Positions 8,415-17,574 of a stretch of 64,000 bases of DNA are shown here, in pieces. Position 1 is the first letter of the stretch. Each line of letters starts with the position of its first letter. The stretch spans positions 124,001 to 188,000 of the forward strand of contig NZ_JALPRJ010000004.1 of assembly GCF_030464885.1 (NCBI RefSeq), read 5' to 3'. A model generated the notes under the pieces. That model did not search any database, was not told where the DNA came from, and saw only the letters and a program-made list of their open reading frames with translations. The DNA comes from Caballeronia sp. SEWSISQ10-4 2 (lineage in GTDB: Bacteria > Pseudomonadota > Gammaproteobacteria > Burkholderiales > Burkholderiaceae). The translations under genes and the position numbers were made by a program.

Positions 8415-9860
8415 CTAGCCCGCGCCACCGAAGCCCATAAAGTATTCCCGGAAAGTATGAATCTCTAATGCGAACACACCGCTGCCGGGCAGGACTAGCG
8501 AGGCGGTGCCCCAATCCTCCTGCGTCGACCAGGTCCCATTCGTAACGTTGAGCGTACCCTCGTGATAGCCCCATGGATTGCGTAGCACGACATACTGGCG
8601 CTTGTTGGTTTCCCAAGTGCCGAGGATCGAATACGCATGGTTTGCGACGAGATTCGCACCTGCGTAGTCAACCTTATTGGGCGAGTCGTCGCTGCTGCCC
8701 CAAGTCCATGCGACCAGCGGGCTCGTTGCGCGTGCGCCGGAGCAATGCGACTGGATTGTTGACCAGGTGTCGTCAGCATCCGCCCAGTGGTACCACGCAC
8801 TCGCGCCGGTCAGGATATGGCATGCCCAAGCCGCGTCGCCGCCGTTCAAATGCGCGTAGTCGTCGCTTCGCGGGAAACTCGCGTTGCCGCCGCTGCGCCA
8901 GACAGCAACCGCCTTTTCAATCACGGCCGGCCAGAGTTCGTTCGCAACGGATGACCGCGCATAGATGTAGGACCCGGCGGACTGTGGAACCTGTTCGCCG
9001 ATCCAGATCGGAAATGTGAACGGAATGGTCAAGGTCACGAATCCGAGCGGAATTGTTAGCACATCGGTGAAGTCGAAGCGGAAGTCCGTGTGCCCAGAAT
9101 CCTCGTCATCGCCGCCCTCGGCCTCGCCGGTCGCATTCTCTCGCCGGATGCGCGCGGCAATCAACTCGGGCCGCGTCCATGCGACGGAGGCGAGCGCCGC
9201 GATTAGCCAGCAGTCACTAAGCGCACCCTGTACCGGCGCCGTGGCGGTCGGCGCACGGACGAAATACTCGCCTGGCAGAGCGAAGTTGAGGTCGCTTAAA
9301 ACCAGACGCAGCCATGCCGGCAGGAGCATGACAAACTCGCGATTAAGGGTACCGAGCGGCTTGCCCGCCTCGACAAGCGTCGCTTGCCCCATTTCCGCCA
9401 CGCGGCCGGCGACGGCGAGTTCGGCTACCCGGCGGGTCTGCTCTGGACTGGCCTGCCGGCCGCAATGTTCGTCGAGAGAATGGAGATCCTTTGCGATCTG
9501 ATCGGCAATGCTGGCTGCGAACAGTCTGACATTCGTCGTCGGTTCATTCAGCACGCTCCTGCTCACGAGTCCGTTCTCGACCAGCGTGGCCGACTTCGTT
9601 ACCCGATCGAAGAGGTCCTTGATATCGATGCGAGGATCGACTTGAACTGGACAGCGTTGATGACTGAAATCGAGGGGCACGCCTGCGTAGATCGGTGAGC
9701 CAAATTTTGGATCGAACAACTGCTTATATGGTACGTCCAGAAATTTCTCGAGCATCTTGGGCGTGTTTTCGCTCGACCATTCAATCCGCTGCCCCGCGCG
9801 AAGCTCGGCGAGCGCACGCGGATTGGCTGCGCCTACATTACGACGACTATCTCCAGGCAT
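8415..9860 (-). CDS. Calpain-family (C2) cysteine protease
   Basis: A 481-residue protein with a calpain catalytic core. Using the ATG at 9860, the nucleophile is Cys217 in QGALSDCWLIAAL, the His is H408 in NHAYSILG and the Asn is N428 in VVLRNPWG. The linking motif LWPAVIEKAVAV is also typical. The N-terminal 200 residues are not recognised. There is no signal peptide. AAGGGG lies 6 bases before this ATG and too close to the upstream one at 9866, so the second is preferred. Bacterial calpain homologues are patchily distributed and usually of unknown role. This gene is the third hydrolase in the 1.8-9.9 kb block. Confidence 0.85.
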   Translation of the reverse strand: MPGDSRRNVGAANPRALAELRAGQRIEWSSENTPKMLEKFLDVPYKQLFDPKFGSPIYAGVPLDFSHQRCPVQVDPRIDIKDLFDRVTKSATLVENGLVSRSVLNEPTTNVRLFAASIADQIAKDLHSLDEHCGRQASPEQTRRVAELAVAGRVAEMGQATLVEAGKPLGTLNREFVMLLPAWLRLVLSDLNFALPGEYFVRAPTATAPVQGALSDCWLIAALASVAWTRPELIAARIRRENATGEAEGGDDEDSGHTDFRFDFTDVLTIPLGFVTLTIPFTFPIWIGEQVPQSAGSYIYARSSVANELWPAVIEKAVAVWRSGGNASFPRSDDYAHLNGGDAAWACHILTGASAWYHWADADDTWSTIQSHCSGARATSPLVAWTWGSSDDSPNKVDYAGANLVANHAYSILGTWETNKRQYVVLRNPWGYHEGTLNVTNGTWSTQEDWGTASLVLPGSGVFALEIHTFREYFMGFGGAG

Positions 9861-10511
9861 AATCATCCCCTTAGGATTGTTTCTTCGCCGCAGTGGGGGC
9901 GAACGTCACAAGCTATCGTTAGCGCGCATCCGCTTGCCACGAGCGGGCGCTTCGCGTGCTGACAGAATTTTTCCATGCACCGCCTGCTCGGTTGGGATTC
10001 CGCATAACGAGCATGCATGTTCAGCATCCCCTGCGCAGCCTTCGAGAAGGTTCCAGCGTATAGAGCTGAAAGTTCGTCTGATTCCGAGAGTCTCTTCCAT
10101 CGGAGGCACCGGGCAGCCAATTTGCGGCAATGCTCTGTTCCCGCGGTGGTTTCTTCCAGCTAACTATGTCCTCTCTGTTCCGAAGACGAACTTGAAAGAG
10201 GAATTTTGAAACAGCGATCGAAGACGCCATAAGCGGAAAGATACGGATGTCAGAAATTTTTTTGCGTTCGTCCGCACCTGTGTGGTGATCGCAAGAACGC
10301 GCAGCGCGAAGAGATCGCTCAGGTCCACGCGGAATCGAGGCAATTAGTACTGGAGGCGATGGGCGTCGACAACCTGCAGCCCGTCGGCAAAATCTAGCGC
10401 GGCGGTTCCTCGGCAATTCGCTTGCGCTTTAACACTTCCGTCGGTTACCGGAGGTGGGAGCAATGCCCGCGATGAGCGTCGACTTGACAGGTCATCCCGA
10501 TGAAGAGTCTC
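9861..10511. other. Intergenic region, no supported gene
   Basis: About 650 bases lie between the start of the calpain-like gene and the end of cysC. A leftward 85-codon frame (9863-10120) ends overlapping the calpain start, but its protein is Cys/His-scattered and unlike any family I know, so I do not call it. The promoter of the calpain-like gene must lie here. Confidence 0.45.
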
Positions 10512-11114
10512 TCAGGTACTGCCCAATCGATGAGCAATCAAGGCCACCGCATCCGCTACGGAGCATTGAGTGGTATTGATGCGAATGTCGGGGCTTGCCG
10601 GTTCTTCGTAGGGGGAATCAATACCTGTGAAATCCTTGATTGCTCCCTGTCTTGCCAGCTTATAAAGGCCCTTGGGATCACGCCTTTCTGCAACGGCGAC
10701 GGGAACATGCACGTGTACTTCCATGAACCGGTGAGGTCCGGCAATCGCTCGTGCCAGTTGTCGATCGGCAGCAAAGGGTGAGATGGAGCAGACCAACACC
10801 AGCAGGCCGGCGTCGGCCATCAGTCGACTGACTTCGCTCACCCGTCTAATGTTCTCGTGCCGATGTTCGTTGGAGAAACCGAGGTCTCGACATAGCCCGG
10901 TACGCACCGTATCCCCGTCCAACAGAAAACAGTGTTTGCCGTTTCTGTGGAGCACCAGTTCCATGGCGCTCGCGATGGTGGATTTTCCAGCCGCGGACAG
11001 CCCGGTGAACCACACGATGCCGGGAGTTTGCCGAAGCAATTCCGCTCGGTCCCTCGCACTCACTGCGAAGGCGTGGGGGTGAATGTGGGGTGTGCTATTG
11101 ATCGGCAGGTCCAT
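10512..11114 (-). CDS. cysC: Adenylylsulfate (APS) kinase
   Basis: A 200-residue APS kinase that phosphorylates adenylylsulfate to PAPS in the cytoplasm. The P-loop is GLSAAGKS (38-45), followed by LLDGDTVRTGL, the FSNEHRHENIRR region, SPFAADRQLAR, and the family C-terminal KDFTGIDSPYE. In the KGLYKLARQG segment the second Lys usual in the family is Leu. The size is normal for a stand-alone CysC, and no ATP sulfurylase is adjacent. The gene is divergent from a sulfotransferase-like gene, so PAPS may be made here for that enzyme rather than for assimilation. The Shine-Dalgarno site is weak. Confidence 0.92.
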   Translation of the reverse strand: MDLPINSTPHIHPHAFAVSARDRAELLRQTPGIVWFTGLSAAGKSTIASAMELVLHRNGKHCFLLDGDTVRTGLCRDLGFSNEHRHENIRRVSEVSRLMADAGLLVLVCSISPFAADRQLARAIAGPHRFMEVHVHVPVAVAERRDPKGLYKLARQGAIKDFTGIDSPYEEPASPDIRINTTQCSVADAVALIAHRLGST

Positions 11115-11664
11115 TTAACATCCGCGCTGTTCCATAACATGGCATTCCTCGCACTGCTAGAGCCCGGCTTTATATCGACCTGCGCTTGAACTTGCGCGTG
11201 CAATGCTGAGGCATATTCGAGCAACTGCTTAGCCGACCCCAACGTGCAGAGAATCCACAGCGCCAAGCATGCTCAAAGCGCCGTACCGGGTCGACGAGTA
11301 GTGTAGTTGGATGCCTCGGCGGGCGCGTTACAGCGAAGCCCGCAACGGTTACGCCTTGTTACCGGAAGCAGTTTGCTGACAACTAGTTGAGGGCTTGAAC
11401 TACGAAGGCGCAATTGATGCGTGCGGAAGCGATCCTCCTGACCAAGCTTGAACACTGAGCTTTCGGAAATAGCGTCAAAACAGCATCGTGTTACAGCTGT
11501 TTACTGCTTCGGCTTCGCTAGATCCCTGCTATTCCTCGTTTGGCTTTGACTGGTGCCTCTGGAGCATTACGGCGTGTTGCAGAAAAAACTAAAAAAAGAC
11601 CGCACGACTTTTACATACATTAGCATCTCGACTATTGTTGCCATTGCTTGGCTCAAGACTACTT
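11115..11664. other. AT-rich divergent intergenic region
   Basis: About 550 bases lie between cysC and the sulfotransferase-like gene. The right end (11580-11640) is AT-rich with A-runs and should hold the promoter of the sulfotransferase-like gene. No gene is supported. Confidence 0.5.
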
Positions 11665-12783
11665 ATGCAAAAGACAACGTCAGCGAAATCCCCCATATTC
11701 CTGCACTCACTATTTCGAACCGGTAGCACGTATATCTTCGATAAATTTCGTCGTACCGATCAATTTTACTGCTATCAGGAGCCATGCAACGAAGCACTGA
11801 TCGATCTGGATACTTGCCCCGACGAGTTTCTAAAATCTCCTGACTATGACAGCTGCATGCTGCGGCATCCAACACTTACTGCACCCTATTTTTATGAATT
11901 TCACTGTATCCGCGATCGTCTGAAAGGTCTGTTCAGAAGATCGTTCAGTTACGACGAATATTTCACGGGACCACGACTTCCCGATACGCAAAAGAAATAT
12001 TTCGACACGTTGATCGAAGCCGCGCCAAGACGACCATTGCTGCAGTTTTGCCGCAGCGCTGGGCGCGTTGAAGCACTCAAGCATGAATTCGGCGGTATTC
12101 ACATTCATCTGTGGAGAGAGCCTCGCGGGCAGTGGTGGTCTTATAAAATCTCTGACTATTTTGATGCAGCCACCCAGGCGACCTACAATGCATTTCAGTT
12201 ACCTGTGGTCCTGAGAAAAATCAGAGTGCTTGCCAACATCCGCCGGTTCCGGGGACGTTCGGTCTACAGAGATGTCGGCTTTTACCGGAGCCATCCACTG
12301 CGTTCGCGAGAAAGCTATCTCGCGTTTTTCGGCATGTGGCTGTATTCGTTCATCGAGTACGAGCGGCACTCGTCCGAAACAATTTGCATCAACAAGCTCA
12401 ACGACGTTGATTACCGTGCGCATGTGACGCGTGCGTTAGCGCTTGCTGGCGTTGGAAGATTGGAATTCAGCGATGCGAGGCTGGCAAACTCGATGTTTTC
12501 GGAAACGGAGACGTCCTTTTACGAAAGTATCGAGGACGAAGTCGCGCAGCTGTTCTGCGCATGTGGTTATGCACGATTGGAAGTCATGGCAGCCCTTTCC
12601 GCTGGAAGGACTGCCATGCCGCCCACTTCGGATTCGCTTGTAGACACTTTGCAAAAGGAGATTTCCCGGCTACGAGTGCTGGCATTTACGCATTGGGACT
12701 CGCCGGGGGGCTGCGAATATCGCATTTCCCCTGGGGCGTTGTCGACTTGGCGGGGCTTGGTGCGAGGCTCGTGGAATGGTTGA
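11665..12783 (+). CDS. Sulfotransferase-like protein
   Basis: A 372-residue protein. The 5'-phosphosulfate-binding loop is visible near the N-terminus (LHSLFRTGSTYIFDKF, about 13-28). A HLWREPRGQWWSYKI segment near residue 150 resembles the 3'-phosphate-binding part, where an Arg follows a short strand. This supports a PAPS-dependent sulfotransferase, with the acceptor unknown (polysaccharide, lipid or small molecule). An upstream TTG could add ten residues; the ATG at 11665 is preferred. Codon use is more AT-rich than in neighbouring regions, suggesting transfer together with cysC. No glycosyltransferases lie next to it. Confidence 0.65.
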   Translation: MQKTTSAKSPIFLHSLFRTGSTYIFDKFRRTDQFYCYQEPCNEALIDLDTCPDEFLKSPDYDSCMLRHPTLTAPYFYEFHCIRDRLKGLFRRSFSYDEYFTGPRLPDTQKKYFDTLIEAAPRRPLLQFCRSAGRVEALKHEFGGIHIHLWREPRGQWWSYKISDYFDAATQATYNAFQLPVVLRKIRVLANIRRFRGRSVYRDVGFYRSHPLRSRESYLAFFGMWLYSFIEYERHSSETICINKLNDVDYRAHVTRALALAGVGRLEFSDARLANSMFSETETSFYESIEDEVAQLFCACGYARLEVMAALSAGRTAMPPTSDSLVDTLQKEISRLRVLAFTHWDSPGGCEYRISPGALSTWRGLVRGSWNG

Positions 12784-12933
12784 AAACGCCGGGGCGCGAG
12801 TGACCAGCTATGCGCAATGTTGCGCTTGACTCGCATTTCGACGATCGAACGCACGGCGCGCTTCTCGTTCTTCTCTCTTGCAAAAAGTTGGGCGGAACGC
12901 TCACGGCCGTGGGTTATCGAAGTACCGTTGCGG

Positions 12934-13317
12934 CTACAGCGATGCCGTCGCAGAGATACTGGGCGCAAAGAAATATTCCCCGCCCTCGAGCTGGACAAAG
13001 CTGCGCAGGTCCAATTGCAGCTTGTCCGCCGTCTTATTTGAAACGGGCGCCGAGCCGGCGAAAAATCTCAAGACGTCGGCGGACTGTCCAATGATCGGAT
13101 CGATACCGCTTTCGGTTTGCGAGAAAGCGCCGTTGTTGCACCAGCTCTTCTGCACGAATTCGAACTGATCCTCGATGGACGTTACATAGCATTTGAACAG
13201 CAGTCTGCGCGTCTTGTCGCCTCCGGCGGACGTTTCGTTCAACGCCTCGCTTTCTGTCAGTTCCGGTCCGAATGCAATGCCGCGCTCACGCATCTGCTCG
13301 CCGACTGCGAGAACCAC
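12934..13317 (-). pseudogene. C-terminal remnant of a Dyp-type peroxidase
   Basis: The leftward frame encodes only the end of a Dyp-type heme peroxidase: RGIAFGPEL, then RRLLFKCYVTSIEDQFEFVQ, GIDPIIGQ and the terminal GGEYFFAPSISA. The N-terminal part with the GXXDG and heme-pocket elements is absent, because the gamma-glutamyltransferase gene ends 7 bases upstream (stop at 13324). A complete family member is at least three times longer. It is therefore a truncated, presumably inactive, remnant. The frame upstream is closed by the ggt stop codon itself. Confidence 0.8.
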
Positions 13318-13323
13318 TTGCCC

Positions 13324-14910
13324 TTAAAGTCCCATTGCCTGACCATCGCTACGTGGGTCATGCGCCCCGTACAACGCGCCATCCGATTCAATTCGAATCA
13401 CCCCTGGATGGCCGGCAAGCGGACTCTGCGCTGCGATAGCGCTCACCTCATGCCCCCGCATGGCCAGCGTTGCGAATACCTCGGCACCGGCATCCTCCTC
13501 GAGCTTCAGCGCATCGCGGGTATCAGAGAAGGTCTTGCCGAGCAGGAAACGCGGACGAGCCAGCGCGCTCAACGGGTCCATCCCATAGTCGATCAGGCGC
13601 GTCAGGACTGCCGCCAGCGTCTGCGGCTGGCCGTCTGCGCCCTGCGTGCCGAACAGCAAGTGCGGCCGGCCATCCTTCAGGTACATGCCGGGATTGAGCG
13701 TATGAAACGGGCGCTTGCCCGGCTGCAAGGCATTGTGATGCGCGGGATCGACGCTGAAGGATGCACCGCGGTTGTGCCAGAGAATCCCGGTATCGCCGGC
13801 CACGATACCGCTGCCCCAGTCGAAGTACACCGTCTGCAGCAGGCTGACGCTACGGCCTTCGCGATCCGTTGCACCGATAAATACCGTATCGCCGGGACGA
13901 AACACGTGCGGCCAGGCGCGTGCTTTGTGCAGGCTGATCGATCGTGCGTGGGCATCGAGCGTTCCAGCCGAGAGCATGTCGTCGACGGGAACGCGATTGA
14001 ACTCCGGGTCCGAGACAAAGCGGTCCCGGTCCACGAATGCGCATTTCACTGCTTCCACGAGCAAGTGGTAATAGTCGGTGCTGCCCTCGGCAATAGACGA
14101 CAAATCGAAGCGAGCCAGCGTGCCCATGATCTGCAGCGTGGTGACGCCTTGTGTCGGCGGTTGCAGGCTGACCAGTTCTCCGCCGCGATACGCCACGCGC
14201 AGCGGCGCTTCGTCGCGTGCGCGGGTCTTAGCGAGGTCGGCTTGTGTGAGCGGCGAGCCAGCCTGCTGCAAACCGCGTGCAATGCGTTCCGCGAGTTCAC
14301 CTTCGTAGAACTCGCGCGCGCCGTAGGCCGCGATGCGTTGGAGACTGCGCGCAAGCGCCGGTTGAACGAAGCGCGCGCCAATCGCCGGTAGGTGGCCGTC
14401 CGGAGCAAACACCGCCGAAAAGCCCGGGAAAGCGTGCAATTCATCGGCGCGAAACTGCTGCCAGAAGTGTTGCGATGGCGTGACCGGAAATCCCTCCGAT
14501 GCATATTCGATAGCGCGATCGAACAGCGACGACCACGCGCGTTGACCGCCCCACGATGCCTGGCTGATCGCATACGCCTGATGCCACGTGTCGACGGTGC
14601 CGGCGGTGGTCAGCGTCGAGCCGGCGCCGCGCAGAGGAATGGCGCTGGAGTATCCGGGCAGATTCTGCGCCGCCTGGCCGATGCCCGACAAGGTGCGCAG
14701 CATGCCCGTCCGGTCGCCGATGACCCAGAACGCATCGCCGCCGAGACCGGTGAAATGCGGATACGTCACGCTCAACGCCGCACCGATGGCAATGGCCGCT
14801 TCAATCGCGTTACCACCCGCGCGCAGCACCTCTAGTCCGGCGGCGCTCGCGAGCGCGTGGGGACTGGTGACCATGCCTTCGGTGGACGTGGCCAGTGTCT
14901 TGTTGTTCAT
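13324..14910 (-). CDS. Gamma-glutamyltransferase family protein
   Basis: A 528-residue Ntn-hydrolase of the gamma-glutamyltranspeptidase family, normally self-cleaved into two subunits. The N-terminal large-subunit signature is clear (SPHALASAAGLEVLRAGGNA, then FTGLGGDAF). Thr342 in GDTVFIGATDREG is the expected new N-terminus and nucleophile. It is followed by SGIVAGDTGILWHNRG and ALQPGKRPFHTLNPG. There is no signal peptide, so unlike E. coli Ggt it is predicted to be cytoplasmic. Such forms often act on gamma-glutamyl or acyl-amide intermediates. It is the last gene of a four-gene leftward operon, 18 bases after the flavin reductase gene. Confidence 0.88.
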   Translation of the reverse strand: MNNKTLATSTEGMVTSPHALASAAGLEVLRAGGNAIEAAIAIGAALSVTYPHFTGLGGDAFWVIGDRTGMLRTLSGIGQAAQNLPGYSSAIPLRGAGSTLTTAGTVDTWHQAYAISQASWGGQRAWSSLFDRAIEYASEGFPVTPSQHFWQQFRADELHAFPGFSAVFAPDGHLPAIGARFVQPALARSLQRIAAYGAREFYEGELAERIARGLQQAGSPLTQADLAKTRARDEAPLRVAYRGGELVSLQPPTQGVTTLQIMGTLARFDLSSIAEGSTDYYHLLVEAVKCAFVDRDRFVSDPEFNRVPVDDMLSAGTLDAHARSISLHKARAWPHVFRPGDTVFIGATDREGRSVSLLQTVYFDWGSGIVAGDTGILWHNRGASFSVDPAHHNALQPGKRPFHTLNPGMYLKDGRPHLLFGTQGADGQPQTLAAVLTRLIDYGMDPLSALARPRFLLGKTFSDTRDALKLEEDAGAEVFATLAMRGHEVSAIAAQSPLAGHPGVIRIESDGALYGAHDPRSDGQAMGL

Positions 14911-14928
14911 CGATGCTCCGTGGAGCGG

Positions 14929-15519
14929 TCAGCCGAGCGTGAAGCGCTCGCGGGTGGTCACGTAGTCGCTCGCGCCGAACCGTCCGACCGGGAAATAGTG
15001 TTGAAGCCGTACGCGCCACGTTTCGGTATCGATCAACTCGTCGCGTGCATGCAGCCTGTGGACACGTCCGATAAAGATCTGCCGGCTGGTGGTCTCGAGC
15101 GTCTCCCATAGCGTGCACTCGAAAGCCACTGGCGCTTCAGCGATCCGTGGCGGCGCGACCCGGGAGCTTGCGACCGGCGTCAGCCCGACCTTCTCGAGCT
15201 CGCTGACATCGGGCGGGAGGCGTTCTCCGCAGCGATGCATTTTTTCCGCCATCGCCTCGTCGCTGAGATGCACGACGAACTCGCGGCTGCGCGCAATATT
15301 CACAGCGGTGTCCTTGAGCGAGCCATCGTCGAGACGGTTGATGCTGATCATCACGATGGGCGGTTCCTCGCCCAGCATGTTGAACATCGAGAACGGCGCG
15401 GCGTTGATCGTGCCGCTCGCGCTCAAGGTCGTGACCAGCGCGATCGGGCGCGGCACGATCAGGCTCGCCATGAGTTTGTATCGCTGATATTCGGTGATGG
15501 CTTCGAAGTCGATTTCCAT
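14929..15519 (-). CDS. Flavin reductase-like (FMN-binding split barrel) protein
   Basis: A 196-residue protein of the DIM6/NTAB flavin reductase-like family: YKLMASLIVPRPIALVTTLS at the start, then NAAPFSMFNMLGEEPPIV, VNIARSREFVVHLSDEAM, and FIGRVHRLHA with a Tyr-Phe-Pro-Val-Gly-Arg segment near the end. Members bind FMN and reduce flavin for a partner monooxygenase or carry out related redox steps. No monooxygenase is adjacent, so its partner is unknown. It lies in the operon between the GntR regulator (20 bases upstream) and the gamma-glutamyltransferase gene. Confidence 0.85.
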   Translation of the reverse strand: MEIDFEAITEYQRYKLMASLIVPRPIALVTTLSASGTINAAPFSMFNMLGEEPPIVMISINRLDDGSLKDTAVNIARSREFVVHLSDEAMAEKMHRCGERLPPDVSELEKVGLTPVASSRVAPPRIAEAPVAFECTLWETLETTSRQIFIGRVHRLHARDELIDTETWRVRLQHYFPVGRFGASDYVTTRERFTLG

Positions 15520-15539
15520 GATGGCCTGTGTGAGTGCGC

Positions 15540-16277
15540 TTACGTCCGGATCATGCCGAGCAATTCCCCAAGGCTTTTCTCACCCTGCATGCGCGATATT
15601 TCAATGCGTTCTTCCAGTTCACGAAGATGGGCTTCCATGCGGCTGATTGCGCCAGCGGAATCGTGCGCCTCGATACAGTCGACAATCGCCGCATGTTCAT
15701 CGTGTTCGCAGGGCGCATGGCCCGGCGGCTCGTACACGCCCACGATCAGCGAGCATCGCGACACGAGTTCCGTCAGGTAGCGTTGCAGGATCGAGTTGCC
15801 TGCAAGTGCCGCGATACGCAGATGAAAGTCGCTTGCAAGCCGGGCCCACGAAGGCTGATCGAAGCGATGCATCGCTTCGTGTTCATCGGCTAGCTGGCGC
15901 CGGAGTTCCTTGATGTCGCCCGCGCTTGCGCGCTGCACGGCCAGTTCCACCAGCACGCGTTCCACCGAGCGGCGTGCTTCGAAAATATCGCGTGTTTCCT
16001 CAGGCGTCGGCTCGGCGATCACCGCTCCCTTGTTCGGCCGCAATGCAACGATGCCTTCGTAGGCAAGCTTCTCCAGTACGCGCCGCACGACCGCGCGGCC
16101 CACGCCGAACAACTGGCACAACTCTGGCTCTGGAAGTTTGGTGCCGGGCGTCAGGCGATGGTTGAGCACGCCGTCGAAGATGGCCTGGTAGAGGCGGGCA
16201 TCGGCGTCCTGGGTCGTGTCGCGCACGGCTTCTTTCAGGGGTTTTGCAGCGACCCTCAGTGCGGGTTTCGAGGTCAT
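15540..16277 (-). CDS. GntR-family (FCD) transcriptional regulator
   Basis: A 245-residue FadR-subfamily regulator. A winged HTH covers about 25-90 (LYQAIFDGVLNHRLTPGTKL, then VVRRVLEKLAYEGIVALRPN). An all-helical FCD ligand domain covers 95-235, with the metal-ligand histidines H152, H195 and H217 in place. The ATG at 16277 overlaps the stop of the deacetylase-like gene in an ATGA arrangement, so the two are translationally coupled. The much longer open frame upstream is an Arg-rich shadow of that gene. It probably controls its own operon and the divergent importer at 17575. Confidence 0.9.
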   Translation of the reverse strand: MTSKPALRVAAKPLKEAVRDTTQDADARLYQAIFDGVLNHRLTPGTKLPEPELCQLFGVGRAVVRRVLEKLAYEGIVALRPNKGAVIAEPTPEETRDIFEARRSVERVLVELAVQRASAGDIKELRRQLADEHEAMHRFDQPSWARLASDFHLRIAALAGNSILQRYLTELVSRCSLIVGVYEPPGHAPCEHDEHAAIVDCIEAHDSAGAISRMEAHLRELEERIEISRMQGEKSLGELLGMIRT

Positions 16278-17260
16278 TTTTCTACTGGAAGGCGGGCTGG
16301 TTTCGGCGTGCCGGCGAGGCCCAGTCGCTCCATCTCGTCCATGTGATGGGCGATCGCGCCGGGTGTGGTCATCCACACGTCGCCGTTCGCACGGGCGGCC
16401 GCGATGTGCTGAAGCGCGCGCCGCAAATGCCGCAACCGGTACGGCTGTCCGACGAGATAAGGATGCAGCGCGATGCCCATCACGAGCGCCTGCGGATGGC
16501 GGCTTCGGTTCGCCTGTTCGAGCATTTCGTCGAACTGGTCCATGATCATGTCGGCGAAGGCGCACGCGTCGAGATGGCGGCCGACCATCATCGGCAAGTC
16601 GTTGAGTTCTTGTGGATAGGGGATGGCCCATAACGGGGCGGCGCGTGTCGCCATGCGCACCGGGCGGTCGTCGTGACACCAGTTGAGGGTATAGCCGTAA
16701 CCGGTTTCCGCGAGCAGGTCGGGCGTGACACGTGACTCGGAGATCCACGGCGAGAGCCAGCCGGAAGGTGGCGTGCCAGCATGTGCCGCAATGCGTTCGC
16801 GGCAATGCAGCAGCAAGGCACGTTCGTTGTTTTCGTCGAGGTCGCTCTGGCGTCGGGCATTCGTATGGCCGTGTGCGATGAGTTCGTCGCCGCGCGCGAG
16901 ACACGCGTCTATGACCTCCGGGCAGTGGTCATAGAGTGCCGTATTGATCAGCGTGCCCGACGGCATGTCGAGCTGGTCGAAGAGCTCGAGGCAGCGCCAC
17001 ACGCCCACGCGGTTGCCGTATTCGCGCCAGCTGTAGTTGAGCACGTCGGGCTGCGGCGAGACCGGACCAAGCGCTGCGCCGAGTCCTTCGCCGAACGCGA
17101 AGTGCTCGATGTTGAACCCGAGATAGACGGCGAGGCCGGTGTCGCCGGGCCATCGAAACGAATCGGTGTCGGTGATCGGCCGATACGGAAAGCGGCCATG
17201 CGTGGCGAGCGGACCGAACCCGGATTCCTGCGATGCACAAGCGTGGCGGTTGGTGTCCAT
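16274..17260 (-). CDS. Polysaccharide-deacetylase-family hydrolase (PuuE-like)
   Basis: A 328-residue NodB-homology protein. Visible features are GLAVYLGFNIEHFAFG at the N-terminus, DELIAHGHTNARRQ (the His-Gly-His metal region), LSPWISESRVTPDLLAETGY and GIALHPYLVGQPYRL near the end. This pattern fits the allantoinase-like/PuuE subgroup, which cleaves cyclic or linear amides rather than chitin. The ATG at 17260 has AAGG upstream; the frame extends 33 codons further but is poor. It is the first gene of the operon with gntR, flavin reductase and gamma-glutamyltransferase genes, suggesting a shared amide-degradation route. Confidence 0.82.
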   Translation of the reverse strand: MDTNRHACASQESGFGPLATHGRFPYRPITDTDSFRWPGDTGLAVYLGFNIEHFAFGEGLGAALGPVSPQPDVLNYSWREYGNRVGVWRCLELFDQLDMPSGTLINTALYDHCPEVIDACLARGDELIAHGHTNARRQSDLDENNERALLLHCRERIAAHAGTPPSGWLSPWISESRVTPDLLAETGYGYTLNWCHDDRPVRMATRAAPLWAIPYPQELNDLPMMVGRHLDACAFADMIMDQFDEMLEQANRSRHPQALVMGIALHPYLVGQPYRLRHLRRALQHIAAARANGDVWMTTPGAIAHHMDEMERLGLAGTPKPARLPVEK

Positions 17261-17574
17261 GTGCAAAAGCCTTGAGTGACGAACATGCGGCGCAGATGAA
17301 ATTGCGCGTGAACCTTTTTGGGAGATCGCGCCCCGCGGCGGACCAGCGGCGCACCTCAATCGTGCGAATTATCCGGCTTGATTGCCAACAGATCGATTTT
17401 GAATTGTGTGCAATTTACACGCCATATTGTCTACGTTCAACAGAGTTGATGGTTGGCAATCGAATTGAGAGTATGCGAACGAATTGGCATATGTCTTGCA
17501 TTCGAGGCATGCAAAGACCTTCCGTTCGTCACGTGTCGCCGCTCGTTGCCGTTCTAATTCAGGAAACGCCCTGC
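17261..17574. promoter_or_regulatory. Divergent control region with candidate GntR operator
   Basis: This 314-base region lies between the leftward deacetylase-gntR operon and the rightward importer operon. It contains GTGTGCAATTTACAC (17406-17420), an inverted repeat with GTGT and ACAC arms and a 7-base spacer. That matches the TGT...ACA style of FadR-type GntR operators. No gene is supported here. Confidence 0.45.

Noticed and set aside
9863..10120. Leftward 85-codon frame whose stop overlaps the calpain-like start
   Set aside because: The overlap looks like coupling, but the protein has no recognisable features, no supported start and odd composition.
16278..16904. N-terminal extension of the GntR frame
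   Set aside because: Arg-rich shadow of the deacetylase-like gene; the ATG at 16277 with ATGA overlap gives a normal GntR N-terminus.
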